From NCBI GenBank assembly GCA_027311185.1, contig DAICZK010000043.1, forward strand, positions 1-10,760: a stretch of 10,760 bases of DNA, read 5' to 3'. Positions 1 to 6,980 of the stretch are shown here, in pieces (positions within the stretch are counted from its first letter, which is position 1; each line of letters begins with the position of its first letter). The notes under the pieces were generated by a model. It was not told the origin of the DNA, ran no database searches, and saw nothing but the letters and a program-made list of their open reading frames with translations. Source of the DNA: Sulfuriferula sp. (GTDB lineage Bacteria; Pseudomonadota; Gammaproteobacteria; Burkholderiales; Sulfuriferulaceae). Made by a program: the position numbers and the translations under genes.

Positions 1-1
1 G

Positions 2-70
2 GACGGGATAGACGAGGAACTATTCGATGTCATTGCCGGTTTTGAGGCGCTGACGCCGACAGATTTCTAG
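2..70 (+). CDS. 3' end of an unidentified protein gene (partial)
   Basis: An open frame enters from the left edge and ends at a TAG stop at 68-70, giving the last 22 residues of a protein. The visible tail is acidic and helix-like, with DEELFDVIAG followed by FEALTPTDF. This is too little to place in a family, so no function is offered. It would be the upstream neighbour of the Uma2-family gene on the same strand, 263 bases away. The frame could be open by chance over this length; its amino-acid composition looks protein-like, which is the only reason it is listed. Confidence 0.45.
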   Translation, partial: DGIDEELFDVIAGFEALTPTDF

Positions 71-333
71 GCAAGAACAGCCGCACAAATCGATCCCGTA
101 TCGTGGTCGTTGGCCCCGCACTGCGATAGACGCAGGCATCAATTTATCCAACTACGGTTTTCAGGATAATTGTCTTGAGGCTGGCATTGCGATAGACTGC
201 GCTCAGGTCTTCTGGGGCGTAGCCGCGATGAACGCTCCCACGCCAGTCCTGTCTTGCGAGGCAAAAATGGTCCATTCGGCTGTACAGCAAGGCTATTCGA
301 GCGAGTTTCTCTTGATTTGTTGGAGCGGCAAAA
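71..333. other. Spacer with no recognisable gene
   Basis: This 263-base stretch separates the left-edge frame from the Uma2-family gene. I see no convincing coding frame; the minus-strand frame crossing it has low-complexity arginine- and proline-rich translation. Visible structure is slight. There is a ten-base direct repeat, tgcgatagac, at 122-131 and 188-197. There is also a six-base inverted repeat, ttatcc at 144-149 and ggataa at 164-169, the latter overlapping a -10-like GATAAT (165-170) without a matching -35. The promoter of the downstream gene probably lies here but cannot be fixed by eye. Confidence 0.4.
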
Positions 334-939
334 ATGTCTCAACCGGTTGCGCGAACGAAAATGAGTGCGGATGAATTTTTTGACTGGCTTGGCGGGCAGG
401 AAAAAAAACATGAGTTAGTTGATGGCGAGCCGGTTTTGATGGCCGGGGCCAACATGCGGCACAATAAAATTACATTTTCGATCGGACTTGCTCTGGGTAA
501 TCAATTGAAGGGTAAGCCATGTCAGCCGTTCGGTTCGGATATGGCTATTAAAATCCCTGGCGGAAATGTCCGCTATCCGGATATCGTTGTCGATTGCGGA
601 AAATTCGATGATCAACTGGCGGCCGATCAGCCCGTGCTGGTTATAGAGGTACTGTCGAATTCGACGCGCATGTTCGACGGCACGATTAAGCTGGAAGAGT
701 ACAAAAAAGTCGATGCACTCAAGTACATACTTTTAGTCTATCAAGATACCCCAACCGTGTATGTTTATACTCGTGACATGAGCGGATGGGAATTCGCGAA
801 TGTTAAGGGAATGAGCGCGGTCATTGAGTTGTCCCAGATCGGGGTATTTCTGGCATTGGAAGATGTGTATTCGGGTCTCCAATTTCAAAATCATTTGACT
901 TTAGTGGCCTCGCCCGAGGAGTCGAGCATAGAGCATTAA
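334..939 (+). CDS. Uma2 family (DUF820) putative restriction-endonuclease-like protein
   Basis: This 201-residue protein matches the Uma2/DUF820 family, whose members carry a PD-(D/E)xK nuclease-like fold and mostly have unknown cellular roles. The N-terminal segment has the usual order of a 'DEFFDWL' helix, then HELVDGEPVLMAG (26-38) and a helix starting at RHNKI. The core follows, with RYPDIVV (D83), VLVIEVLSNSTR (E105), and K119 and Y123 in the KLEEYKK helix. D83, E105 and K119 are the likely metal-binding or catalytic residues. The ATG at 334 is chosen because GGAG (322-325) sits eight bases upstream; an internal ATG at 361 is possible. Base composition is noticeably lower in G+C than in recN or the RND gene, suggesting acquisition. 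The C-terminus after residue 170 is family-atypical. No nearby methylase or toxin/antitoxin partner is visible. Confidence 0.85.
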   Translation: MSQPVARTKMSADEFFDWLGGQEKKHELVDGEPVLMAGANMRHNKITFSIGLALGNQLKGKPCQPFGSDMAIKIPGGNVRYPDIVVDCGKFDDQLAADQPVLVIEVLSNSTRMFDGTIKLEEYKKVDALKYILLVYQDTPTVYVYTRDMSGWEFANVKGMSAVIELSQIGVFLALEDVYSGLQFQNHLTLVASPEESSIEH

Positions 940-968
940 AACTGTGTATGGTGTGTATACGGTAACCT

Positions 969-974
969 TATAAT
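969..974 (+). promoter_or_regulatory. Probable promoter -10 for the DUF302 gene
   Basis: A perfect TATAAT lies 30 bases after the Uma2-family stop and 45 bases before the DUF302 start. There is no good TTGACA at 16-18 bases spacing. Instead a tandem repeat of tgtgtat (943-949 and 952-958) occupies the -35 area, which could be an activator site. The predicted transcription start is near 981, giving a leader of about 40 bases. Confidence 0.5.
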
Positions 975-1019
975 TCCGCGTTTAAACGAAAGTCCGATTA
1001 TTTTACAGGAGATGCAAGC

Positions 1020-1406
1020 ATGACTTATCACTTTAGTAAAACCGTGGCGCTACCCTACGACGAAGTCATTACCAAGGTGACTGAAGCGCTCAAGCAGGAA
1101 GGCTTCGGCGTTCTGACGGAAATCGATGTGCAGGCGACTTTAAAGAAAAAACTGAATCTGGATTTCAAGAAATACAAAATCCTCGGTGCCTGCAACCCTA
1201 CGCTTGCGCACGAGGCGTTGAAGGCGGAAGATAAAATCGGCACCATGCTGCCTTGCAACGTCGTCGTGCAGGAACACGCGGACGGCAAAGTGGAAATCTC
1301 GGCCGTTGATCCCGTTGCGTCCATGATGGCCGTCGAGAATCCGCAATTGGCCGGTATTGCTACCCAGGTGCGCGCCAAATTGAAGGGCGTCGTCGAAAGT
1401 CTGTAA
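1020..1406 (+). CDS. DUF302 domain-containing protein
   Basis: This 128-residue protein is a single DUF302 domain at about full family length. DUF302 proteins are small, mostly cytosolic and functionally uncharacterised; some are thought to bind a ligand or metal or to act in redox or stress settings. The diagnostic pieces are visible. They are an N-terminal strand-helix with FGVLTEIDVQATLKKKL (29-45), then YKILGACNP with C58, then the TMLPCNVVV strand with C79. C58 and C79 are the two family-typical cysteines in GACNP and LPCNV. The ATG is supported by AGGAG (1007-1011), eight bases upstream. The protein has no signal peptide or membrane segment. It is separated from the preceding gene by a likely promoter and converges on hemH, whose stop is 35 bases beyond its own; no clear terminator hairpin with a T-run lies between them. 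Confidence 0.9.
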   Translation: MTYHFSKTVALPYDEVITKVTEALKQEGFGVLTEIDVQATLKKKLNLDFKKYKILGACNPTLAHEALKAEDKIGTMLPCNVVVQEHADGKVEISAVDPVASMMAVENPQLAGIATQVRAKLKGVVESL

Positions 1407-1441
1407 TCCACTTTCGCGCAATCGGGCCGGCTGCGTTCGGG

Positions 1442-2551
1442 TTAGGTTTTCGCTCCCAAGTCCATTGCGCGCTGGCGGCTTTGTTCGCCCGCCTGCTTAT
1501 GCGCGTCGGCGTCCCATTCGTTACTCACCCAGCCATGCAGATTGTCCAGTGCAATTTTGCCCAGCGCGTCTATCCACAAGCTGCTTTCGTTCAATGCCGG
1601 GATGTAGTGAAACTCGCCGCCGCCCGCCTTGATGAAGTCGGTTTTGACTTCCATTGCGATCTCTTCGAGGGTTTCCAGACAGTCGGCGGTAAAACCGGGA
1701 CAAATGATGTCGACGCGGCGGGTTTTGGCGCGTCCCAGTTCTGTCAGCGTGGCAGCAGTGTAAGGTTTTACCCATTCGGCGCGACCGAAGCGGGACTGGA
1801 AGGTGATCCGGTACTGGTCATCTGCCAGCCCTAGCGCTTCGGCCAGCAGGCGTCCGGTTTTCTGGCATTCGCAGTAGTAAGGATCGCCTTTTTCCAGCGT
1901 GTAGCGCGGTACGCCGTGAAAGCTCATGATCAACTGGTCCGGGCGGCCATTTTTTATCCAGTATTCGTAGACGTTGGCGGCCAGCGCTGCGATATAGCCG
2001 GGATCGTCGTGATAGTGTTTCACGGTGCGCAACGCGGGCATGTTGCGCCGGCCCAGCAGGTGCCGGTATACCGCATCGAGCGCCGAGGCGGTGCTGCTGG
2101 CGGCGTATTGCGGATACGCCGGGATGCACAGCACGCGATCACAACCGAGTCCGGCCAGGCGCGTGAGTGCGCTGGCAACGGCGGGATTGCCGTAGCTCAT
2201 GGCGTAATCCACGACTATGGGCGATTGGATGCGCTCGCCTAGCCAGCCTTGCAGCAGTTTGGCCTGTTTTTCGGTGTGGAAACGCAGGGGCGACCCTTCG
2301 CGGTTATCCCAGATGCTCGCGTATTTTTTGGCCGACTGGTCGGGGCGGGTTTGCAGGATGATGACGTTTAAAATCAGCCACCAGATCAGCCTCGGGATTT
2401 CGACCACGCGCGGGTCGGAGAGGAATTGTTTGAGGTAGCGTTTGAGCGCGAGCCGGGTCGGCGCATCGGGCGTACCCAGATTTATCAGCAGGATGCCGGT
2501 TTTGGCGGTTGCGTCGTGGCGGTGGGGCGGTTCGATCTGATAGCGGGGCAT
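1442..2551 (-). CDS. hemH: Ferrochelatase
   Basis: HemH inserts ferrous iron into protoporphyrin IX, the last step of protoporphyrin-dependent haem synthesis, at the cytoplasmic side of the inner membrane. The 369-residue protein has full length for the proteobacterial type and all main motifs. These are ILLINLGTP (20-28), the [10 protein letters not shown] region (87-96), [15 protein letters not shown] (142-156) and MSFHGVP (209-215) with catalytic H212. [15 protein letters not shown] (251-265) and [15 protein letters not shown] (284-298) follow; E293 corresponds to the active-site glutamate of human ferrochelatase. Its ATG follows the hrcA stop by six bases, so it is probably co-transcribed and translationally coupled; only a weak GAG lies ahead of it. 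No [2Fe-2S] cysteine set like that of animal enzymes is present at the C-terminus. An iron-dependent lifestyle cannot be deduced from this gene alone. Confidence 0.97.
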   Translation of the reverse strand: MPRYQIEPPHRHDATAKTGILLINLGTPDAPTRLALKRYLKQFLSDPRVVEIPRLIWWLILNVIILQTRPDQSAKKYASIWDNREGSPLRFHTEKQAKLLQGWLGERIQSPIVVDYAMSYGNPAVASALTRLAGLGCDRVLCIPAYPQYAASSTASALDAVYRHLLGRRNMPALRTVKHYHDDPGYIAALAANVYEYWIKNGRPDQLIMSFHGVPRYTLEKGDPYYCECQKTGRLLAEALGLADDQYRITFQSRFGRAEWVKPYTAATLTELGRAKTRRVDIICPGFTADCLETLEEIAMEVKTDFIKAGGGEFHYIPALNESSLWIDALGKIALDNLHGWVSNEWDADAHKQAGEQSRQRAMDLGAKT

Positions 2552-2557
2552 GGCGAC

Positions 2558-3574
2558 TCAATTAAAGGATAAGGCGTTGGAAAGCAGCTTGGCGGTGATG
2601 TCGACGATGGGTACTACGCGTTCGTAGACCATGCGTGTTGGCCCGACCACGGCCAGGGTGCCGACGATCTCGCCATTGACTTGATACGGTGCGGTGACCA
2701 CGCTGCACTCGTCCAGCGGGCTGACTTCCGATTCGCTGCCGATAAAGATCTGTACGCCTTCCGCCTGCTGGCTCAAATCGAGCAGTTGTATCAGCGAGGT
2801 CTTCTGTTCGAACAGATCAAATAATTGGCGGACACGCGCCATATTGGAGAAAGCGTCGATTTTGAGCAGATTATGTTCGCCGGACAGCACCAGATCTTCG
2901 TTTTTCTGTTCGAGCGCATCGGCGCTGGTAGTCAGGGCGAGCTGCATCAGTTCGTTGATGTCCCGGTGCAGGGTTTGCAGTTCCTTGCGCATGCGTTGCC
3001 GCACGGTGTTAAAAGTCGTTCCGGCGTAATGCAGGTTGAGCAACTGTGCCGCCTGCGTAAGCTCCTTGGCGCTATAGGCGCGCTCGGTGGCAAGAACGCG
3101 GTTTTGCACTTCGCCGCTGGTTGTGACGATGATCAGCAGTACGCGTTTTTCGCCCAGCCGCATGAATTCGAGTTGCTGGAATGCGGCGTTGCGCCGTCGT
3201 GGTATCATGACCACGCCGGCGAACTGAGTGAGTTGCGAGAGCAGTTGAGACGCCTGCGCGACAACGCGCTGCGGGTCTTCGGTATGCAGTTGGGCTTCGA
3301 GCTGGTTGATCTGCAGCGCGTCGAGCGGTTTGATGGTCATCAAGCGGTCGACGAATACGCGGTAGCCCTGTACTGTGGGAATACGCCCGGCCGAGTGGTG
3401 CGGACTCGCTACCAGTCCCATCGCTTCGAGGTCGGCCATGACATTGCGTACCGATGCTGAACTCAGATCGAGCGTGGCATACCGGGACAAGGTTTGCGAC
3501 CCTATCGGCTGGCCGTCGGCGATATAGCGTTCAACCAAGGTTTTTAACAAAATTTGGGCGCGTTCAGTTAACAT
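2558..3574 (-). CDS. hrcA: Heat-inducible transcription repressor HrcA
   Basis: HrcA is the repressor that binds CIRCE inverted repeats ahead of chaperone genes and is kept active by GroEL. From the chosen start the protein has 338 residues, the usual length. The N-terminal winged-helix domain is clear: [20 protein letters not shown], then [10 protein letters not shown], the recognition region [18 protein letters not shown], and the wing [18 protein letters not shown]. The GAF-like and dimerisation parts follow, ending with the conserved [21 protein letters not shown] segment. Three starts are possible: a GTG at 3622, ATG at 3583 and ATG at 3574. The last is preferred because relatives begin with ML-x-x-RAQ. 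No Shine-Dalgarno sequence precedes any of them well. hemH follows after six bases. I see no CIRCE element (TTAGCACTC-N9-GAGTGCTAA) upstream, so autoregulation through CIRCE is not supported here, and no grpE/dnaK/dnaJ genes lie in the window. Confidence 0.95.
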   Translation of the reverse strand: MLTERAQILLKTLVERYIADGQPIGSQTLSRYATLDLSSASVRNVMADLEAMGLVASPHHSAGRIPTVQGYRVFVDRLMTIKPLDALQINQLEAQLHTEDPQRVVAQASQLLSQLTQFAGVVMIPRRRNAAFQQLEFMRLGEKRVLLIIVTTSGEVQNRVLATERAYSAKELTQAAQLLNLHYAGTTFNTVRQRMRKELQTLHRDINELMQLALTTSADALEQKNEDLVLSGEHNLLKIDAFSNMARVRQLFDLFEQKTSLIQLLDLSQQAEGVQIFIGSESEVSPLDECSVVTAPYQVNGEIVGTLAVVGPTRMVYERVVPIVDITAKLLSNALSFN

Positions 3575-3581
3575 ATTTACC

Positions 3582-3587
3582 ATTTTA
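3582..3587 (-). promoter_or_regulatory. Possible hrcA -10 hexamer
   Basis: On the minus strand TAAAAT (five of six to TATAAT) ends seven bases before the preferred hrcA ATG at 3574. Its predicted start site would fall on or next to that ATG. No -35 match is seen at 16-18 bases. The region is AT-rich, so a chance match is quite possible. Confidence 0.25.
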
Positions 3588-3635
3588 CAAAAAAACTTAA
3601 CACTATGCGCTATATCCAGCACTTGATGTCGTCGC

Positions 3636-3641
3636 TATAAT
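3636..3641 (+). promoter_or_regulatory. nadK promoter -10 (TATAAT)
   Basis: A perfect TATAAT ends six bases before the nadK ATG at 3648, which would place the transcription start on or beside the A of the start codon. The -35 position (3613-3618, TATCCA) matches only three of six. The in-frame TGA at 3624-3626 prevents a meaningfully longer nadK. A second promoter further upstream inside hrcA cannot be excluded. Confidence 0.5.
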
Positions 3642-3647
3642 CGCATT

Positions 3648-4520
3648 ATGCCCGATTTATTTAAAACTGTTGCCCTGGTCGGCAAATATGACAGCCCCGA
3701 AGTGGGCGACAATTTGCCCAAGCTGGCCGATTTTTTGCGCAGTCTGGGTTATGCGGTATTGATCTCGCATAATACCGCTGATCAGCTCGGGGTGGTTGAT
3801 CATCCGACGGCTGCGTTGGCGGAGATCGGACAACGCGCGGATCTGGTCGTGGTGGTGGGCGGAGACGGCACGATGTTGTCCATCGCCCGCATGCTGGCCG
3901 GTCACGATGTTCCGCTAGTCGGCGTGAATCAGGGGCGACTGGGGTTTCTCACTGATGTGCCGGTCGATAGCATGTTCGAGAGTCTGGCCGAGATACTCGC
4001 CGGCGAGTTCGTCGCCGAAAATCGTTTATTGCTGAATGCTTCCATTTTGCGCTGTGGACAGTCGATTTTTTCGGCGTGCGCCTTCAACGATGTCGTCGTG
4101 AGCAAAGGCTCTAGCGGGCGCCTGGTCGAGTTCGAGACGCAGGTCGACGGCGAATTCGTCTATAGCCAGCGTTCCGACGGTCTGGTAATCGCCACGCCGA
4201 CCGGATCTACCGCTTACGCCTTGTCGGCAGGCGGTCCGATTCTGCATCCCAGCCTGGAAGCCTTTATCATGGTGCCCATCTGTGCGCACACGCTGTCGGC
4301 ACGTCCGATCGTGGTTAACAGTCACGCGGTGGTCGAATTGAAATTGCTGTATGGCGCCGACGCGCGTGTGCATTTCGACGGCCAGAGTCAGCGCGACATC
4401 AAGGTCGGCGATATCGTCCGGGTGACGCGCGCGCCTTCATTGATCCGGCTTCTGCATCCCAAGACCTACAGCTATTATCGTACGCTGCGAGAAAAGCTGT
4501 ACTGGGGAAAAAAACTGTAA
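3648..4520 (+). CDS. nadK: NAD kinase
   Basis: NadK phosphorylates NAD+ (ATP-dependent in most bacteria) to NADP+, the cytosolic source of NADP(H). The 290-residue protein is full length. Its N-terminus FKTVALVGKY is the usual betaproteobacterial opening. GGDGT (71-75, catalytic D73) is followed by VNQGRLGFLTD (93-103), the NAD-site FNDVVVSKG (146-154, in place of the commoner NE pair) and TPTGSTAYALSAGGP (183-197). The C-terminal strand HFDGQSQ follows. The start is fixed by homology and by an in-frame stop at 3624-3626. No purine-rich ribosome-binding site precedes it, and a TATAAT ends six bases ahead, so the message may be leaderless. It is transcribed divergently from hrcA and its TAA overlaps the recN ATG by one base, so the two are an operon. 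Confidence 0.97.
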   Translation: MPDLFKTVALVGKYDSPEVGDNLPKLADFLRSLGYAVLISHNTADQLGVVDHPTAALAEIGQRADLVVVVGGDGTMLSIARMLAGHDVPLVGVNQGRLGFLTDVPVDSMFESLAEILAGEFVAENRLLLNASILRCGQSIFSACAFNDVVVSKGSSGRLVEFETQVDGEFVYSQRSDGLVIATPTGSTAYALSAGGPILHPSLEAFIMVPICAHTLSARPIVVNSHAVVELKLLYGADARVHFDGQSQRDIKVGDIVRVTRAPSLIRLLHPKTYSYYRTLREKLYWGKKL

Positions 4521-6172
4521 TGCTACGCCAGTTGAATTTGCGCGATTTCGTGATTGTCGACGTGCTCGACCTGTCGTTCGAACCGGGTTTTACTGTTTTG
4601 ACGGGAGAGACTGGTGCGGGCAAATCGATATTGGTCGATGCGCTGGCACTGGCGCTCGGCGAACGCGGCGACGCCGGAGTCGTACGTACTGGCGCATCGC
4701 GGGCGGAGATTACCGCCGAATTCGATATTGCGGGCTTACCGCCGCTGCAGGACTGGCTTGCCGGGCAGGAACTGGACGACGATGGTAATTGCCTGTTGCG
4801 CCGCGTTATCGACAGTAGCGGCCGTTCGCGTTGTTTCGTCAACGGCCGGGCGGTGAGTGCGCAGCAATTGCGCGAGGCGGGTGAATTTCTGGTCGATATC
4901 CACGGCCAGCACGCGCATCAGTCTTTACTCAAGGCATCTGTACAGCGCGAATTGCTCGATGGCTATGGCGCCGCAACCGACTTGGCGCGCCGGGTGGCGG
5001 ACGAGTTCCGGCAATGGCGTAAAGGCGACGAGCAGCTCGCGACGCTGCGACACGATCTCGGCACCGCGGCCGCCTTGCGTGAGCAACTGTCGTGGAAGGT
5101 CGATGAACTGCGCGCGCTGCAATTCGATACCGACGCCTGGGCGGCGTTGCAGGCTGAACACAGTCGTCTGGCTAACGCGGTGAATCTGGGAGGCGGCGTG
5201 GTTTTTGCGCTAGACTTGCTGTCCGAAGGCGAGACGAATGCATCATCGCTGCTCAACAGCGTGAGCGCAAGGCTAGCGGCCCTGGTCGAATATGATGCCG
5301 GGTTGGGTGCGACGCTGGATCTGATCGAGTCGGCCGCCGTGCAATTGCAGGAAGCTGGCCATGCTTTGCGACAGTATTCGGACAAACTCGACGCCGACCC
5401 CGCACGGTTGGCCGAAGTCGAGCAGCGAATCGGCCAGGTGCTCGATGCGGCGCGAAAATATCGGGTCAAGGCAGAAGATCTGCCGGATTTGCTGGATCAG
5501 GCGCAGCGCCGCCTGGGCGAACTGGCGGGCGCGGCGGATTTTGCAGGGCTCGAAGCGCAGGTGAAAACGGCGCGTGCGGCCTGGCTGCACAGCGCGCAGC
5601 AGCTTAGTGCCGCACGTATCACCGCAGCGGCTGCACTGGAGCGGCATGTGAGCAATACCATGCAGCAGCTGGCGTTGGCCGGGGGACAGTTCAGCGTCGC
5701 GCTGATGCCACTGGCGGACGGCAGCGCGCAAGGCCTGGAACAGGTCGAGTTTCTCGTCACGCCGCATGCCGGGGTGGCCCCGCGGTCGTTGGCCAAAGTG
5801 GCATCGGGGGGCGAACTGTCGCGCATCAGCCTGGCTCTGCAGACGGCAGTGAGCCAGGTTGCCGGCGTACCTACCCTGATATTCGATGAAGTCGACGTCG
5901 GCATAGGCGGCGGGGTAGCGGAGATAGTCGGGCGCTTGCTCAAAGACTTGGCGCAGAGTCGGCAGATACTCTGCATTACGCATTTGCCACAAGTGGCCGC
6001 AGTGGGCGAACATCATCTGCAAGTCAGCAAAGTCACGCGAGACCATCAGGTCGTCAGCCACATCGCCGCTCTGACCGCTACAGACCGCGTGGACGAAATT
6101 GCGCGTATGCTGGGCGGCGTGACCATCACTCCCACCACGCGCCAGCATGCGCGGGAAATGCTGGGCGACTAG
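4520..6172 (+). CDS. recN: DNA repair protein RecN
   Basis: RecN is an SMC-like ATPase recruited to DNA double-strand breaks that helps hold broken ends or sister chromatids together for RecA-dependent repair. The 550-residue protein carries both halves of the split ABC head. Walker A is GETGAGKS (29-36), followed by the RecN-typical FLVDIHGQHAHQSLL segment (123-137). A long alanine-, glutamine- and leucine-rich coiled-coil region spans about 140-385. The ABC signature is ASGGELSR (428-435), Walker B is TLIFDEVDVGIGG (452-464), and the switch histidine is in CITHLPQVAAV (485-495). The start overlaps the nadK stop (TAATG), and GGGGAA about ten bases upstream can serve as ribosome-binding site. 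I found no LexA box (CTGT-N8-ACAG) just upstream, so SOS control, usual for recN in many bacteria, is not visible here. It converges with trxC, 20 bases between stops. Confidence 0.97.
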   Translation: MLRQLNLRDFVIVDVLDLSFEPGFTVLTGETGAGKSILVDALALALGERGDAGVVRTGASRAEITAEFDIAGLPPLQDWLAGQELDDDGNCLLRRVIDSSGRSRCFVNGRAVSAQQLREAGEFLVDIHGQHAHQSLLKASVQRELLDGYGAATDLARRVADEFRQWRKGDEQLATLRHDLGTAAALREQLSWKVDELRALQFDTDAWAALQAEHSRLANAVNLGGGVVFALDLLSEGETNASSLLNSVSARLAALVEYDAGLGATLDLIESAAVQLQEAGHALRQYSDKLDADPARLAEVEQRIGQVLDAARKYRVKAEDLPDLLDQAQRRLGELAGAADFAGLEAQVKTARAAWLHSAQQLSAARITAAAALERHVSNTMQQLALAGGQFSVALMPLADGSAQGLEQVEFLVTPHAGVAPRSLAKVASGGELSRISLALQTAVSQVAGVPTLIFDEVDVGIGGGVAEIVGRLLKDLAQSRQILCITHLPQVAAVGEHHLQVSKVTRDHQVVSHIAALTATDRVDEIARMLGGVTITPTTRQHAREMLGD

Positions 6173-6192
6173 GCGCTATCGCTGCACAGCGG

Positions 6193-6621
6193 TCAAACGC
6201 CTTGTGTTCCCAGCCAGCGCGTGATGCCGTTGGCGTCCAGCGCTCCCGACATGCGGCCGACTTCTTTTCCTTGCCTGAACAGCACGAGGGTCGGGATGCT
6301 GCGGATATTGTAGCGCGCAGCGAGCGACTGTTCGGCCTCGGTTTCCACTTTGGCAAAACTGACTTTGGATGCCATCTCTGCGGCGCTCTGCTTGAAAGCG
6401 GGCGCCATCATTTTGCATGGACCGCACCAGTCGGCCCAGAAATCGACAAGCACAGGGAGACCGTTGCGGTTGATAAAGCGATCGAACTGGGCGGTGTCCA
6501 GGTTGACCGGCAGACCTTGTTGCAGCGGTACGCCACACTTCCCGCACTTGGGTTGTTGGTCCAGGCGTTCGTTGGGAACGCGGTTGACGGTAAAGCAACT
6601 GGGGCAAACGAGTTCGACCAT
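6193..6621 (-). CDS. trxC: Thioredoxin 2 with N-terminal zinc motif
   Basis: TrxC is a cytosolic thioredoxin that reduces protein disulfides with electrons from NADPH via thioredoxin reductase. The 142-residue protein has the N-terminal extension that separates TrxC from TrxA: two CxxC pairs, CPSC (6-9) and CGKC (26-29), which bind zinc in E. coli Trx2. The thioredoxin fold follows, with VDFWADWCGPCK (59-70; C66 and C69 are the active-site pair), the cis-proline in SIPT (P110) and the closing FRQGKEVGRMSGA strand. The ATG at 6621 is the natural start; GGA lies nine bases upstream. It is the last of the minus-strand redox genes, separated from grxC by 104 bases containing two small hairpins, so it may have its own promoter, though none is convincing. 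In E. coli trxC is under OxyR; no such site was recognised here. Confidence 0.95.
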   Translation of the reverse strand: MVELVCPSCFTVNRVPNERLDQQPKCGKCGVPLQQGLPVNLDTAQFDRFINRNGLPVLVDFWADWCGPCKMMAPAFKQSAAEMASKVSFAKVETEAEQSLAARYNIRSIPTLVLFRQGKEVGRMSGALDANGITRWLGTQGV

Positions 6622-6725
6622 GGTTTATTTTCCGATCTGTATAGAAACGATATAACCGTGATATGGGAGGCGTTTCGCCTATTTCAAGTTGATGCCGCGA
6701 GAGGGCGGACTGCGGCCTCCCGCGC
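6622..6725 (-). other. grxC-trxC spacer with two hairpins
   Basis: Just after the grxC stop there is an imperfect stem: 6696-6704 pairs with 6716-6724 with one A/C mismatch and an eleven-base loop. Further on is a short perfect stem, AGGCG/CGCCT (6668-6672 and 6676-6680), with a three-base loop. Neither is followed by a T-run on the minus strand, so neither looks like a standard intrinsic terminator. They could be attenuator or mRNA-processing structures. A weak TTGAAA (6682-6687) with TATCAC (6658-6663) at 18-base spacing is a poor promoter candidate for trxC. Confidence 0.35.
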
Positions 6726-6980
6726 TCAGCCTTCCAGCAAAGGGTCGAGTCCGCCACTGCTGTTCAGCGCAGACAGATCGTCGAAACCGCCGACATGTGT
6801 GTCGCCGATGAAAATCTGCGGCACGGTGCGGCGCTGGGTTTTAGCTATCATTTCGTTGCGGCGCTCGAGGTCCAGATCGACCCGGATTTTGGTGACCTGA
6901 ACCTGTTTGCTGGCCAGCAGGCGCTCGGCCATGACGCAGTAGGGGCACACAGCAGTGCAGTACATGATGACTTCTGGCAT
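6726..6980 (-). CDS. grxC: Glutaredoxin 3
   Basis: GrxC is a small cytosolic glutathione-dependent oxidoreductase that reduces disulfides and protein-glutathione mixed disulfides. The 84-residue protein is of normal length. It has the dithiol active site CPYC (12-15) preceded by VIMYCTAV, where C8 is an additional cysteine. TVPQIFI (52-58) carries the cis-proline P54, and the glutathione-binding GGFDDL (64-69) follows. The ATG directly follows the TAA of the rhodanese gene with no spacer and only a weak ribosome-binding sequence, so translation is probably coupled. A rhodanese-grxC pair is known from E. coli (yibN-grxC-secB-gpsA). Here the next gene is trxC rather than secB. Confidence 0.95.
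   Translation of the reverse strand: MPEVIMYCTAVCPYCVMAERLLASKQVQVTKIRVDLDLERRNEMIAKTQRRTVPQIFIGDTHVGGFDDLSALNSSGGLDPLLEG

Noticed and set aside
139..411. Minus-strand open frame in the spacer before the Uma2-family gene
   Set aside because: It overlaps the start of a well-supported gene and its translation is arginine- and proline-rich without motifs.
1407..1441. Terminator between the DUF302 gene and hemH
   Set aside because: There is only the palindromic GCCGGC core and four-base arms; no stable stem with a T-run could be drawn.
2825..3460. Plus-strand open frame opposite hrcA
   Set aside because: It mirrors HrcA codons and has no family signature.
3575..3647. CIRCE element for HrcA autoregulation
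   Set aside because: The candidate arms match only as same-direction half sites; no TTAGCACTC-N9-GAGTGCTAA inverted repeat is present.
4490..4522. LexA/SOS box ahead of recN
   Set aside because: CTGT occurs at 4497-4500 and again at 4515-4518, but in the same orientation and without the matching ACAG, so the CTGT-N8-ACAG pattern is absent.
5273..6148. Long minus-strand open frame (291 codons) opposite recN
   Set aside because: It is antisense to a highly conserved protein in GC-rich DNA, where stop codons are rare on the other strand. Its translation has no recognisable domain and is rich in R, Q, H and C.
6171..6209. Bidirectional terminator between recN and trxC
   Set aside because: A small CGCT/AGCG stem nested in GGCG/CGCC exists, but the stems are four bases each and no T-run follows on either strand.
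6202..6900. Plus-strand open frame running across trxC, the spacer and grxC
   Set aside because: Both genes beneath it are unambiguous on the minus strand, and the translation shows no domain.
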